A stretch of DNA of 64,000 nt, from assembly GCA_046330395.1 (NCBI GenBank), contig JAXLSS010000010.1, positions 40,793 through 104,792 on the forward strand, read 5' to 3'. Position 1 is the first letter of the stretch. The number at the start of each line of letters is the position of its first letter. The notes beneath the pieces are model-generated. The model saw only the letters and a list, made by a program, of their open reading frames with translations, was not told the DNA's origin and did not search any database. Source of the stretch: Ga0077560 sp046330395. GTDB taxonomy: Bacteria; Actinomycetota; Thermoleophilia; Miltoncostaeales; Miltoncostaeaceae. Positions 1 through 7,883 of this stretch are shown here, piece by piece. The position numbers and the translations under genes are program-made.

Positions 1-107
1 ACGTCCCAGTCGAACTCCACGCCGGTGGCCTCGAGCACCCGGGTGGTGGCGTTGATGATCTCCGGGCCGATGCCGTCGCCCGGAATGAGCGTCACACGAT
101 GCGCCAT
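1..107 (-). CDS. Isocitrate/isopropylmalate dehydrogenase family protein, N-terminal fragment
   Basis: Only the first 35 codons are inside the window; the gene runs off the left edge. The visible N-terminus carries the VTLIPGDGIGPEI motif that opens the decarboxylating beta-hydroxyacid dehydrogenases (isocitrate, 3-isopropylmalate, tartrate/malate types), which bind NAD(P) and oxidise a 2-hydroxy acid with loss of CO2. The ATG overlaps the stop codon of the preceding RraA-family gene (TGATG), so the two are translationally coupled. The exact substrate cannot be decided from this fragment. Its pairing with an RraA-family protein and an ATP-grasp enzyme suggests a hydroxy-/oxo-acid pathway and not necessarily leucine biosynthesis or the TCA cycle (inference). 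Confidence 0.85.
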   Translation of the reverse strand, partial: MAHRVTLIPGDGIGPEIINATTRVLEATGVEFDWD

Positions 108-775
108 CACTTGGCCTCCCCCTGTGCCATCACGGTGTCCGGGTCCTCGTCCTTCATCCGTTCCATGGATGCGAGGTCCTTCTTCTCACGGTTCGCGGCG
201 TCCTCCAGGACCTCCGCGATGAGCCCGGCGGGCACGATCACCGCGCCGGCGGCGTCGGCGTACACGTAGTCGCCGGGGATCACCCCCACGCCCCGGACCT
301 CCACCGGCACGTCGGCGGCCATGGCCATCACCTGGTTGCCGCCCTGGCGGATGGTCTCGCCGTTGCAGTAGGTGACGAAGCCGTAGGTGCCGATGCCCTC
401 CAGGTCGCGCAGGCGGCCGTCGGTGAGCACGCCCGCCACGCCGGTGTGGCGCAGGCGGGTGAGCTTGCGGCCGCCGCCCAGCGCGGCGTCCGGGTACCCG
501 CCGTTGGACATCACCAGCACCACGCCCTCGCCGCCGCCCTGCGCGCCGATGGCGCGGTAGAACAGCGCCGCGAAGTCGTTGTCCACCGGGTGCTGCACGT
601 CCTTGCGGGTGGGGAAGAACTGGATCGTCGCCGCCCGGCCGAACAGCACGGCGCCCGGGGTGGGGCTCTTCAGGTCAAGGATGTGTGCCGGGTGGGTGAT
701 GCGGGCCAGCAGGGCGTCCAGGATGGACGAGCTGCTCACCTGCGGCAGCATGTCCCGAAGCGCGCTGTCGGACAT
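107..775 (-). CDS. RraA family protein (HMG/CHA aldolase-like)
   Basis: 222-residue protein of the RraA/dimethylmenaquinone-methyltransferase-like fold. Visible family marks are the central GVLTDGRLRDLEG segment (the Arg/Asp that hold substrate and metal in 4-hydroxy-4-methyl-2-oxoglutarate aldolases) and the later GDYVYADAAGAVIVP segment. Members are either class II pyruvate aldolases/oxaloacetate decarboxylases or regulators of RNase E; in actinobacteria the enzymatic role is more likely (inference). The start is set by an excellent ribosome site, AAGGAGG, six bases before the ATG at 775. It lies 33 bases after an ATP-grasp gene and overlaps the start of the dehydrogenase gene by one base, so all three form one operon. 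The C-terminal 30 residues are charged and may form an extra helix. Confidence 0.85.
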   Translation of the reverse strand: MSDSALRDMLPQVSSSSILDALLARITHPAHILDLKSPTPGAVLFGRAATIQFFPTRKDVQHPVDNDFAALFYRAIGAQGGGEGVVLVMSNGGYPDAALGGGRKLTRLRHTGVAGVLTDGRLRDLEGIGTYGFVTYCNGETIRQGGNQVMAMAADVPVEVRGVGVIPGDYVYADAAGAVIVPAGLIAEVLEDAANREKKDLASMERMKDEDPDTVMAQGEAK

Positions 776-808
776 GAGACCTCCTTGTCGGTCGGACGTT
801 GAAAGCGG

Positions 809-2050
809 TCAGTGGCCCGCGACGGACGCGGGCGAGGAATGGGTGATGCGCCGCGCCGGGTCCGTGCGGCGGTCCGGCTGGTCCGGGGTCCAGGTGCGGC
901 CCGGCGGCGCCAGCTCACGTGCGCGGGTGCCCACCTTGGTCCCCACCAGGCTCCACAGCCACCAGGGGCTGAGGGGGGAGGGGTCCAGCATGCCGTTGCG
1001 TCCCAGGCCCACCCGCAGCACCCGCATGAGGTTGCCGCCGAGGGCGCGGGCGTCGCGGCGCTTGGCGGACGAGATCAGCGCCCGCAGCTCCTGGTCGAAG
1101 CGCATGTGCACGGCCCGGCGGTCGGGCGACCCGTCGAAGGGGCGGTCGTTGATGCCCAGCACGGCCTCGACGGCGCGTCGCGGGAAGTCGAAGCCGCAGT
1201 TGATGGACGCCGCCGTGGTGGCACCCAGCCGCAGGTTGACGTCGTGCGGGTAGAACCGGCCGTTCTGCTCCAGAAAGCTGATCCCGGAGGGGCCGAGGTA
1301 GTCCACGTGGTCCAGCAGCGCCTTCGCCGCCTCGGCCAGCCGGGCGGGTGCGGGCAGGGCCTGCTTCATGGTGGCAAGCCCGCAGCCGCGGGGCCACTCC
1401 AGGCGCACCGCGTGCACCACGTGCTCGAACACGCCGCCGGGGCCGCGCACGCTGTGCACCACCCACCGGGGACCGTCGATGCGCTCCTGCACGATGGCGC
1501 CGTACCCGGAGTCCACCAGCCGCCCCACCATGGCGTCCCGCTCCTCGGCGGTGTGCACCATGGCCGGCGCCTCCACCTCCGACCCGGAGGTCTGGGGCTT
1601 CACCATGGATGGCAGGGGCGGGTAGGCGCCCGTGGGGCCGGTGGCGTCCACCTCCACGGTGGCGGGGGTGTCCAGGCCCAGGAGCAGGGCCGTCTCGGCC
1701 AGCCGCCGCTTGTCGGACAGCGCCCGGTACTGCTCGGCCGTGGGGCCCACCACGGTGATGCCGTCCAGCGCCGCCCGGTTGTGCGCCACCAGGCGCACCA
1801 CGTCCTCGTCCACGGGCAGCACCACGTCCACGTCGTACCGCGCGCACGTGGCCACCAGCCACGGCATGAACCCCTCGGGGGTGCTCACCGGGGAGGGGTA
1901 GCGCAGGGGCCGCGGGCACGCCGCCGACCGGCCGCCCGCACGGTCCCGGGGGAAGGCGCCGATCACGTTGAAGCCCGCGTCCTTCAGCGAGCGGACGATG
2001 CGTGCCCCGTTGGGGAACCCGCACCACAGAACCAGAACCGTCGGGGCCAT
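809..2050 (-). CDS. ATP-grasp domain protein
   Basis: 413-residue protein of the ATP-grasp superfamily, ligases that activate a carboxylate as acyl-phosphate and join it to an amine or thiol. The N-terminal third is a Rossmann-like pre-ATP-grasp domain (LVLWCGFPNGARIVRSL; PVDEDVV). The ATP-grasp part begins at DKRRLAETALLLGL, with an ATP-binding lysine in SMVKP, and ends around PHDVNLRLGAT (metal-binding Asn). The C-terminal 80 residues are basic and of low complexity. The start at 2050 is preferred to an upstream ATG at 2068, because AAGGAG lies eight bases before 2050 and inside the longer version. First gene of the operon with RraA and the dehydrogenase. Substrate unknown. Confidence 0.85.
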   Translation of the reverse strand: MAPTVLVLWCGFPNGARIVRSLKDAGFNVIGAFPRDRAGGRSAACPRPLRYPSPVSTPEGFMPWLVATCARYDVDVVLPVDEDVVRLVAHNRAALDGITVVGPTAEQYRALSDKRRLAETALLLGLDTPATVEVDATGPTGAYPPLPSMVKPQTSGSEVEAPAMVHTAEERDAMVGRLVDSGYGAIVQERIDGPRWVVHSVRGPGGVFEHVVHAVRLEWPRGCGLATMKQALPAPARLAEAAKALLDHVDYLGPSGISFLEQNGRFYPHDVNLRLGATTAASINCGFDFPRRAVEAVLGINDRPFDGSPDRRAVHMRFDQELRALISSAKRRDARALGGNLMRVLRVGLGRNGMLDPSPLSPWWLWSLVGTKVGTRARELAPPGRTWTPDQPDRRTDPARRITHSSPASVAGH

Positions 2051-2358
2051 CCCGGGGACTCCTTGCATGCGTCAATGCCGATGGGCTGACACCGACTCTC
2101 CCCGATCGCACCCCGTTCCGTCGTCACCCGTTGGTTGAGACCGCCCACCCCCCCATCGCCCCGTTTGCGGCGGGAACCTCCCCGATCGTCCAAGGCCGGC
2201 CTGTCACATCGCCTCCCCCCGGACGCGCGATGGGAAGCGTCTTCAGCGGATCCGGCGGTGATCACCCACGAAAAGGTCACATTTCCCAGACCCACGGTGG
2301 GTGAAACCCGGTCGTCCGGGGGTGTCGCGCGCGGGGAGCGCACGCGAGCCTTGTCGGC
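2051..2358. other. Divergent intergenic region, no gene seen
   Basis: About 308 bases between the ATP-grasp operon (leftward) and the NHL-repeat gene (rightward). Only the ribosome site of the ATP-grasp gene at its left end is clear. I see no convincing open frame, terminator or known RNA motif; it should hold the two divergent promoters, but no -10/-35 pair stands out. Confidence 0.4.
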
Positions 2359-4514
2359 ATGCCACGTCCCCACGTCGTGACACGTCGCCGCGCCCTTCCG
2401 CTCGCCCTGCTGGCCGCCCTCACCGCGGCCGGCGTGGCGCTGGCCGCCGCCGGGGACATCACCACGGTCGCGGGCGGTGGCGGCAACGACGGTGACGCCG
2501 CGGCCCTGTCGGCCCGCCTGCGCAAGCCCCGCCGCGTGGCCTGGCTGCCCGGCGGTGGCATGCTGATCTCCGAGTTCGGCGAGGTGAACAACGGCAACTC
2601 GCCGCAGTACGGTGACGGCCGCATCCGGGAGCTGAAGAACGGTCAGGTCACCACCGTTGCGGGCGACGGCGTGCAGGGCTTCAAGGGCGACGGTGGTCCA
2701 GCTCTGGCCGCCGAGTTCGACGGCCCCTCGGACGTGGCTGTCATCCCGGGGACCAGTGACTACCTCGTGGCCGACGAGTTCAACAGCCGAGTCGAATGGT
2801 CGACGCCGCTGGGAATATCAGCACGGTTGCAGGGAACGGGAATCACGGATGCCAAGCCCTGAGTGGCTTGGCCGTCAACGCTCCGATGCAATGGGTGCGC
2901 GGACTGGCCGTCTATCCCGACGGCAGCTACCTCATCGTGGACGAGCTGTGCAACATGATCCACAAGGTGACCATGGCGGCGCGGACGGGGAGATCGGCAC
3001 CGCCGACGACCACATACAGACGGTCGCCGGCACCGGAGGGTTTGGCTACAACGGCGACAATCGCACTGCGACCTCGGCGCAGCTCGCCAATCCGCGCGGG
3101 GTGGCTGTTTCCTACGACGGCGGCTTCTACATCGCGGACTCGCTGAACCAGCGCGTACGCCGCGTGTCACCCGGAGGCACGATCTCAGCCGTTGCGGGGA
3201 CCGGCGTGTCGGGATCCAACGGAGACGGCCTACCCGCCACGAGCGCGGATTGGACACGCCTCGCGATGTGGATGAGGCACCCGACGGTGGCTTCGTGATC
3301 GCCGACAGCAACGCGAACAAGGTGCGTCGTGTCGATCCGCAGGGAGTCATCAGCACGATCGTCGGCACCGGTGATCCTGGGCACACGGGCGACGGTGGAG
3401 CGGCGAGTTCTGCGGAGATCACCGAGCCCCACGGCGTGAACTTCGACGGCAGCGGCAACCTCTACGTCTCGGGCGCCGGACTCTGGACGTCGGTCCCGGC
3501 GATTGGCGGTGCGTCGGGTTGAGCAGCCGCCGAGGAGTGGTCGCGCATCACTCGGCCGCCGGCACCCGGCATCACCAGCGCCCCATCCACCACCGTCCCG
3601 GTGACGCCGCCCATCACGTTCAAGTTCACCGGGGTCGCGAACGCCATCTTCAAGTGGGATGTCCGCAACAAGCTCACCAACCAGCTGGTGAACGGCGTGT
3701 CGGGCACCACCACTGCCGGCACCGCCACCATCACCGCGATGGCTCCCGGCGGCTACTACTTCGAGGTGGCGCAGACGGCCAGCGGCCTCACGGGGCCGTA
3801 CGCGTCGTCCGCGTTCCTGGTGCAGACCGTGCTCCGGCGGCGCCCACCGTGACGGGCCTGCCCGACCCCGCGGCCACCGGGCCGCAGAGCTTCACCTGGA
3901 AGGGCGACGCGGCGGCCGGTCCGTACACCTGGCAGGTGGTGGCCACGGGCGACATCACCGTCGCGGGCCCCACGCAGACCAGCGGGACGTCGGTGACGCT
4001 GCCGGAGGCGCTCACCCCCGGCGCGTACACCTTCCAGGTGCGCCAGGCCGACCTCTACAACAACCAGGGCCCGTGGGCCACGGCGGCCTTCACCGTTCCC
4101 ACGCCCGCCCCGCCCGGTGGTGGCGGTGGTGGGGGCGGTGGCGGTGGTGGTGGTGGTGGTGGCACGACGCCACCCAGCGTGGTGGACGCCGTGCCGCACA
4201 CGCTGCGCGCAACGCTGCTCACGCCGGCCCGGGGCGCCAAGGTGGTCAACCTCAGCGGCCTGCGGCTGCGCTGGCGCGCCACCGCGGCCCGTGCCGGCTA
4301 CCGCGTGGTGCTGGCGAGGGAGGTGGGAACCACCCTCACGCCCATCCTGACGGTCGCCACCACGCACACCGCGATCGCGGTGCCCGGCACACGCCTGGCC
4401 TGGAACACCACGTACGTCTGGCGGGTGTACCCGCGCAACCGTCGCCGTGGGAAGATCGTGGTGGCGAAGAGCCCCGGGGCGGTGTCGTACTTCCGGACGG
4501 CCGACCCGGGCTGA
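2359..4514 (+). pseudogene. Secreted NHL-repeat beta-propeller protein with Gly-rich linker and Ig-like C-terminus, frameshifted
   Basis: One long gene broken by four apparent single-base losses (near 2787, 2975, 3245 and 3830) and one in-frame TGA at 3520-3522. Read across the breaks it gives a signal peptide (residues 1-30, ending LAAAG), then about five NHL repeats with the recurring pattern TVAGxGxxGxxGDGGPA...PxGVAV...DGxxxIADxxNxRVR. These form a beta-propeller of the kind found in secreted actinobacterial surface proteins. Two beta-sandwich segments follow (around 3590-3840 and 3850-4090), then a run of about 16 glycines (4119-4163) and a last Ig/Fn3-like domain with Arg/Thr-rich strands. 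Function is probably a surface or adhesin-like scaffold (inference). Each repeat stays well conserved across the breaks, which argues for sequence errors or very recent inactivation. Convergent with the gene at 4814. Confidence 0.75.
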
Positions 4515-4515
4515 G

Positions 4516-4545
4516 TCTCACAGGGGTGCATCTCACAGGGTTGCC
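4516..4545 (+). repeat. Two-copy 15-bp tandem repeat
   Basis: TCTCACAGGG occurs at 4516-4525 and again at 4531-4540; the 15-base units differ at only two of their last five positions. It starts one base after the stop codon of the NHL gene. Role unknown. Confidence 0.7.
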
Positions 4546-4680
4546 CTCTGACGCGAACGCTCAGGATGGCGCGTCCGGATCGTTTGGCTGTACCACAGCG
4601 CCCTTGCGGGCTGCGCGGAACGAAGTCGAACCTCCCCGTCCGTGGGTCGGGTGACTCACCCCCTGCACCGTCCCCAATCC

Positions 4681-4799
4681 GGGGCGCAACCGCGCCCCGG
4701 TCGGCGGAGACTTCGACATGAGGTGTGGACCCGCCTCATTGGCGGGTCCTCTCGGTGATGCTGCCGAGTCGGCAGCGGAGCAGGGACCGCCTTCGGCGG
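4681..4799. other. Array of four perfect stem-loops between convergent genes
   Basis: Four perfect hairpins stand in series: 4681-4698 (GGGGCGC/GCGCCCC, 4-nt loop), 4727-4749 (GGACCCGCC/GGCGGGTCC, 5-nt loop), 4760-4776 (GCTGCCG/CGGCAGC, 3-nt loop) and 4787-4799 (CCGCC-TTC-GGCGG, a UUCG-type loop). They sit in the roughly 300-base gap between two genes that end towards each other, so bidirectional termination is the simplest reading. None is followed by a T-run, and four in a row is more than termination needs; a structured RNA is possible. Confidence 0.5.
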
Positions 4800-4813
4800 A
4801 CACCCCAGGGACG

Positions 4814-5341
4814 CTAGGCCAGCACGTTGAGCGCCATGGCGGTGGACTGCTGGCCGGCCTGCCGCTGCAGCTGCTGCATCTGATCGACGATGGCTTTGGC
4901 GCCGCCGCCGCCCCCGTCGTCACCGTCGCCGTCGTTGTCCCGCCCGGCGCCCTTCAGGGCCTCCATCATCTCCCTCGACGGCATGGTGCCCGTGGGCGCG
5001 CCGGCGCCCGCGGCACCCCCGCCGTGGCCGCCCGGGCCGCCCTGGCCGGGCACCCGGTTGATCATGTCCGTGGCCATCTTGGTGAGCTGGTCGTCCGACA
5101 GCGCGGGCGCGCCGCTGCCCTGGGCGCGGTCGGAGATGGTGGACTTGACGGCCTTCAGCAGGTCGTCCTGCGAGATGCCCGTGGTCTTGGCGAAGTCGGC
5201 CAGCGTGGTGCCCGCCCTGCGGGCCTGCTGCAGGTCCTGCGTGCTCACGCCAAGGGCCTGGGCCAGCTTCTGGGGTCCGCCCCCGCGGTGCATGCCCTCG
5301 CCGGAGGGGGGAGTGGTGCCTCCCACGATGTTGATCTGCAC
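4814..5341 (-). CDS. Small conserved-looking hypothetical protein with helical repeat segment
   Basis: About 175 residues, not recognised as a named family. The middle (roughly residues 25-75) is a helical segment, LAQALGVSTQDLQQARRAG...LADFAKTTGISQDDLLKAV, resembling the LGVsxxxLxxAxxAGxxLadiAxxxGis repeats in actinobacterial proteins of unknown function. A Gly/Pro/Ala-rich stretch, a DNDGDGDDGGGGG acidic-glycine stretch and a helical tail ending TAMALNVLA follow. No signal peptide or membrane segment. The GTG at 5341 is chosen because GAAAGG lies eight bases upstream; a GTG at 5365 in the same frame is an alternative. The acidic DNDGDGDD run could bind Ca2+ (speculative). It is convergent with the NHL gene and follows the bioN gene on the same strand. 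Confidence 0.6.
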   Translation of the reverse strand: MQINIVGGTTPPSGEGMHRGGGPQKLAQALGVSTQDLQQARRAGTTLADFAKTTGISQDDLLKAVKSTISDRAQGSGAPALSDDQLTKMATDMINRVPGQGGPGGHGGGAAGAGAPTGTMPSREMMEALKGAGRDNDGDGDDGGGGGAKAIVDQMQQLQRQAGQQSTAMALNVLA

Positions 5342-5418
5342 GCCGTCGGCCTTTCGGTGGATCACCGTCCACCACTGTCATCGGCCGTGCCGGCGGGGCC
5401 CGGACCCCGCGCGATGAA

Positions 5419-6067
5419 CTACCTGGGGGGCTTGTCGGGCGGCGCGATGCCGCGGGCCGTCAGGGCCTCCCCCACGCCGTGGGCGAACCGGGCGGCCTCC
5501 ACCACGGTGGGCACCGCGAACGCCCGCAGGCTGCGGTGCAACCCGCGCGCCCGGCGGGCGTCCAGCACCTGGCGGCTCACCACCCACAGGTGGGTGAGGC
5601 CGCGCAGCAGCACGCCCACCGCCACCCCCGCGCGGAACACCCGGTCGGGGCGCATGCGGCAGCGCACCAGCAGCCCCTCCAGCGTGGCGATCATGTCGGG
5701 CTGGGTGGTGGTGAGGGTCACCGACAGCGACAGCATCGCCACCGCCGTCAGAGCGCGTCGCGGCCAGCAGGCCGCGGTCCGGGTGGCCCAGCGGCAGCTG
5801 CACGGCGGCGATGAGGGCGGCCACCAGGGCGAACGGCCAGGCCTGACGGCCCAGCACCCGCCACGGCACGCCGCACGCGCGCACCGCCACGGCCACCACC
5901 ACGGTCACCGCCACGCTCAGCCAGGTCCACCCCAGGGCCACCACGCCCGTGCCCGCCGCCAGCAGGGTCAGCAGCTTGGCCCCGGCGGGCGCCCGGTGCA
6001 GGGGTGAGTGCCCCGGCCAGTGCAGCGACAGGGGCGGTGCGGCGTCATCGGCGGCAGCGCGCCTCAT
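5419..6067 (-). CDS. bioN: ECF transporter transmembrane (T) component, CbiQ/BioN type, one frameshift
   Basis: EcfT/CbiQ-family membrane protein that couples an ATPase to a substrate-binding S component. The N-terminal half (start 6067) opens with PLSLHWPGHSPLHRAPAGAKLL and several hydrophobic helices. The C-terminal half holds the cytoplasmic coupling region, including RRARGLHRSLR and the family end motif ALTARGIAPP. The halves lie in different frames; the break is near 5750 and looks like one extra (or two missing) bases. The ATG overlaps the stop of the ATPase gene (ATGA). Because bioY and birA lie in the same cluster, I take this as BioN of a BioMNY biotin importer (inference from context). 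About 215 residues once joined, normal for the family. Confidence 0.75.
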
Positions 6068-6744
6068 GCCGCCACCCGCGCCAGGTACGCGGCGATGCAG
6101 GCCTCGGGGGCGCCGTCGGCGGTGACCGCCCCGTCGTGCAGCAGCACCGCGCGCGGGAACCCGGCCACCAGCTCGAGATCGTGGGAGACCACCAGCAACC
6201 GGGGGGCCAGCCCGTCCAGCACCTCCACCACCCGGCGCCGGTTCACCAGGTCCAGCGCGGTGGTGGGTTCGTCCAGCACCAGCCACTCGGGGCCCAGCGC
6301 CAGCACCCCGCACAGGGCCACCAGGTGTTTCTCGCCGCCGCTGAGGGTGTGGATGGCCTGGTCGGCCCTGGAGCGCAGCCCCAGCTGGTCCAGCGCGGCC
6401 AGGGCCGCGGCGCGGGCGTCACGCCGGCTGAGGCCCCGGGCCCGCAGCCCCAGGGCCACGTCCTCCAGCGGCGTGGGGTAGACGATCTGGTGGTCGGCGT
6501 GCTGGAACACGAAGCCCACGCGGCGTTGCACCTCGGCGCGCTGGGCCACCACGTCGCGGCCGTCCACGCTCACGGTGCCGTCGGTGGGCAGGGTGAGGCC
6601 GTTCACCAACCGCGCCAGGGTGGTCTTGCCGGACCCGTTGGCGCCGATCACGGCGGTGCGCCGGTCGCCCACCTCCAGCGTGGTGGGTTGCAGCAGCACC
6701 GCACCCGCGCCGGTGCGCACGCACGCCTGCGAGAAGCGGATCAT
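6064..6744 (-). CDS. bioM: ECF transporter ATPase, CbiO/BioM type
   Basis: 226-residue ABC ATPase. Visible motifs are Walker A GANGSGKTT (about residues 34-42), Q-loop FVFQHADHQI, signature LSGGEKH, Walker B WLVLDEPTTALD and switch His in VVSHD. The short length and FQxxDxQ-type Q-loop fit the single-ATPase ECF systems (CbiO, BioM). It energises uptake by the neighbouring T component and, by context, BioY. The start overlaps the thiolase stop (ATGA) and its own stop overlaps the bioN start, so the cluster is tightly coupled. An association with another S component elsewhere in the genome cannot be excluded. Confidence 0.9.
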   Translation of the reverse strand: MIRFSQACVRTGAGAVLLQPTTLEVGDRRTAVIGANGSGKTTLARLVNGLTLPTDGTVSVDGRDVVAQRAEVQRRVGFVFQHADHQIVYPTPLEDVALGLRARGLSRRDARAAALAALDQLGLRSRADQAIHTLSGGEKHLVALCGVLALGPEWLVLDEPTTALDLVNRRRVVEVLDGLAPRLLVVSHDLELVAGFPRAVLLHDGAVTADGAPEACIAAYLARVAA

Positions 6745-7883
6745 GACGCCGCCCAGGTGCCGAACCGGGCGGCCACGCCCATGCCGCCGGCGATGGCCGC
6801 CATGGCCAGCCCCTCGCCGTCCCCCGGGGCCGCCGTCATGTCGGCGAACAGCCGCACCACCTGCACGGCGCCCGAGGCCCCCCAGGGATGACCCAGCCCG
6901 ATGGCGCCGCCCAGCGGGTTGACGGGCTCGGCGTCCATCCCGAGCGCATCCAGGGTGGCCAGGGTCTGGCTGGCGAATGCCTCGGTGAACGCCACGTGCC
7001 CGGCGCGCTCCGGCCGGAAGGCGGGGTCACGGTGGCGCAGGCGGCGCACGGCGGGCACGGCGCCCATGCCGCACTCCCGGGGATCCACGCCCGCCACCGC
7101 GCTGTCGATGTGCACCAGGCCGCGGTCACCCAGTGCCCGGGCCACCTCCGGGGCGGCCACCAGCACCGCGGCCGCGCCATCGGCGATCCGGCTGCTGCTG
7201 GCCGCCGTGACCGTGCCACCCGGGAACAGCGGGGGCACCCGGGCGATGCGCACCGCCGTGAGGGTGGGGCGCGGGCAGTCGTCGGTGTCCACCGGGTGGC
7301 CGTCGATCATCACCGGGGTGATCTCGGCGCGGAAGCGTCCGTCGGCCACCGCGCGGTGTGCCAGGCGGTGGCTGCGGGCGGCGAACGCGTCCTGGCGTTC
7401 CCGGCTCACCCCGTGCTCGCGCGCCACGATCTCGGCCGACTCGGCCATGCCGGGGTCGTCCCAGCCCCCCGCCGAGAAACGGTGGCGGGGGAAGAACCGC
7501 TCGCCCGGCCGCGCCAGGGCGCGCAGCGGGCTGGTGCTGGCGCTCTCGGTGCCACCGGCCACGTACAGCCGCCCCGCGCCGGCCTCCACCAGCCGGCACG
7601 CCAGCGTCACCGCGTCCAGGCCGCCCCCGCACTGGCGGTCCAGCGTGAGCCCGGGCACCGACGGGTCCAGCCCGGCCGCCAGCGCGGCGCGGCGGGCGGG
7701 GTTGCCGCCGGGACCGGCGGCCGTGGCCAGCAGCACGTCGTCCACGGGCACGTCCACGTCGCGCAGCAGCGCGGTGATGACCGTCGCGGCCAGCTCCTCG
7801 GCGGACACGTCGCACAGCGGTCCGTCCAGACGCGTCATGGGGGTGCGCAGGGCGCGCACCACGATGGCCGGGCGATGGCTCAC
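6741..7883 (-). CDS. Thiolase family protein lacking two canonical catalytic residues
   Basis: 380-residue thiolase (acetyl-CoA acyltransferase fold). The nucleophilic Cys is present (C85, in LDRQCGGGLDAV) and the active-site His is kept (H332, in GLGHPWGASGA). Two usual residues are changed: the Asn of the NEAF loop is Thr (T300, TEAFASQ), and the acid/base Cys of the C-terminal CxGGGxG motif is Ala (A363, in AIAGGMG). A normal biosynthetic or degradative thiolase needs that second Cys, so activity may be altered or limited to acyl transfer without Claisen chemistry (inference). GTG start at 7883 overlaps the ligase stop (GTGA), and its stop overlaps the bioM start. The arrangement recalls Bacillus subtilis yhfS, in the BirA-regulated yhfUTS operon. 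Confidence 0.88.
   Translation of the reverse strand: MSHRPAIVVRALRTPMTRLDGPLCDVSAEELAATVITALLRDVDVPVDDVLLATAAGPGGNPARRAALAAGLDPSVPGLTLDRQCGGGLDAVTLACRLVEAGAGRLYVAGGTESASTSPLRALARPGERFFPRHRFSAGGWDDPGMAESAEIVAREHGVSRERQDAFAARSHRLAHRAVADGRFRAEITPVMIDGHPVDTDDCPRPTLTAVRIARVPPLFPGGTVTAASSSRIADGAAAVLVAAPEVARALGDRGLVHIDSAVAGVDPRECGMGAVPAVRRLRHRDPAFRPERAGHVAFTEAFASQTLATLDALGMDAEPVNPLGGAIGLGHPWGASGAVQVVRLFADMTAAPGDGEGLAMAAIAGGMGVAARFGTWAAS

Noticed and set aside
4119..4163. The poly-glycine tract as a repeat-expansion or phase-variation element
   Set aside because: It is encoded by mixed GGT/GGC/GGG codons and fits a flexible linker between domains; no sign of a pure repeat.
2359..4514. Programmed ribosomal frameshifting in the NHL gene
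   Set aside because: Four shifts plus a stop, at sites without slippery sequences or a consistent structure, are not compatible with programmed recoding.
4681..4799. A known RNA (tmRNA, RNase P, SRP RNA, 6S RNA) in the hairpin array
   Set aside because: None of the conserved core sequences of those RNAs is present on either strand.
6064..6744. Cobalt/nickel importer instead of biotin importer
   Set aside because: The ATPase and T component resemble CbiO/CbiQ, but no CbiM/CbiN or NikM gene is present, while bioY and birA are in the same cluster.
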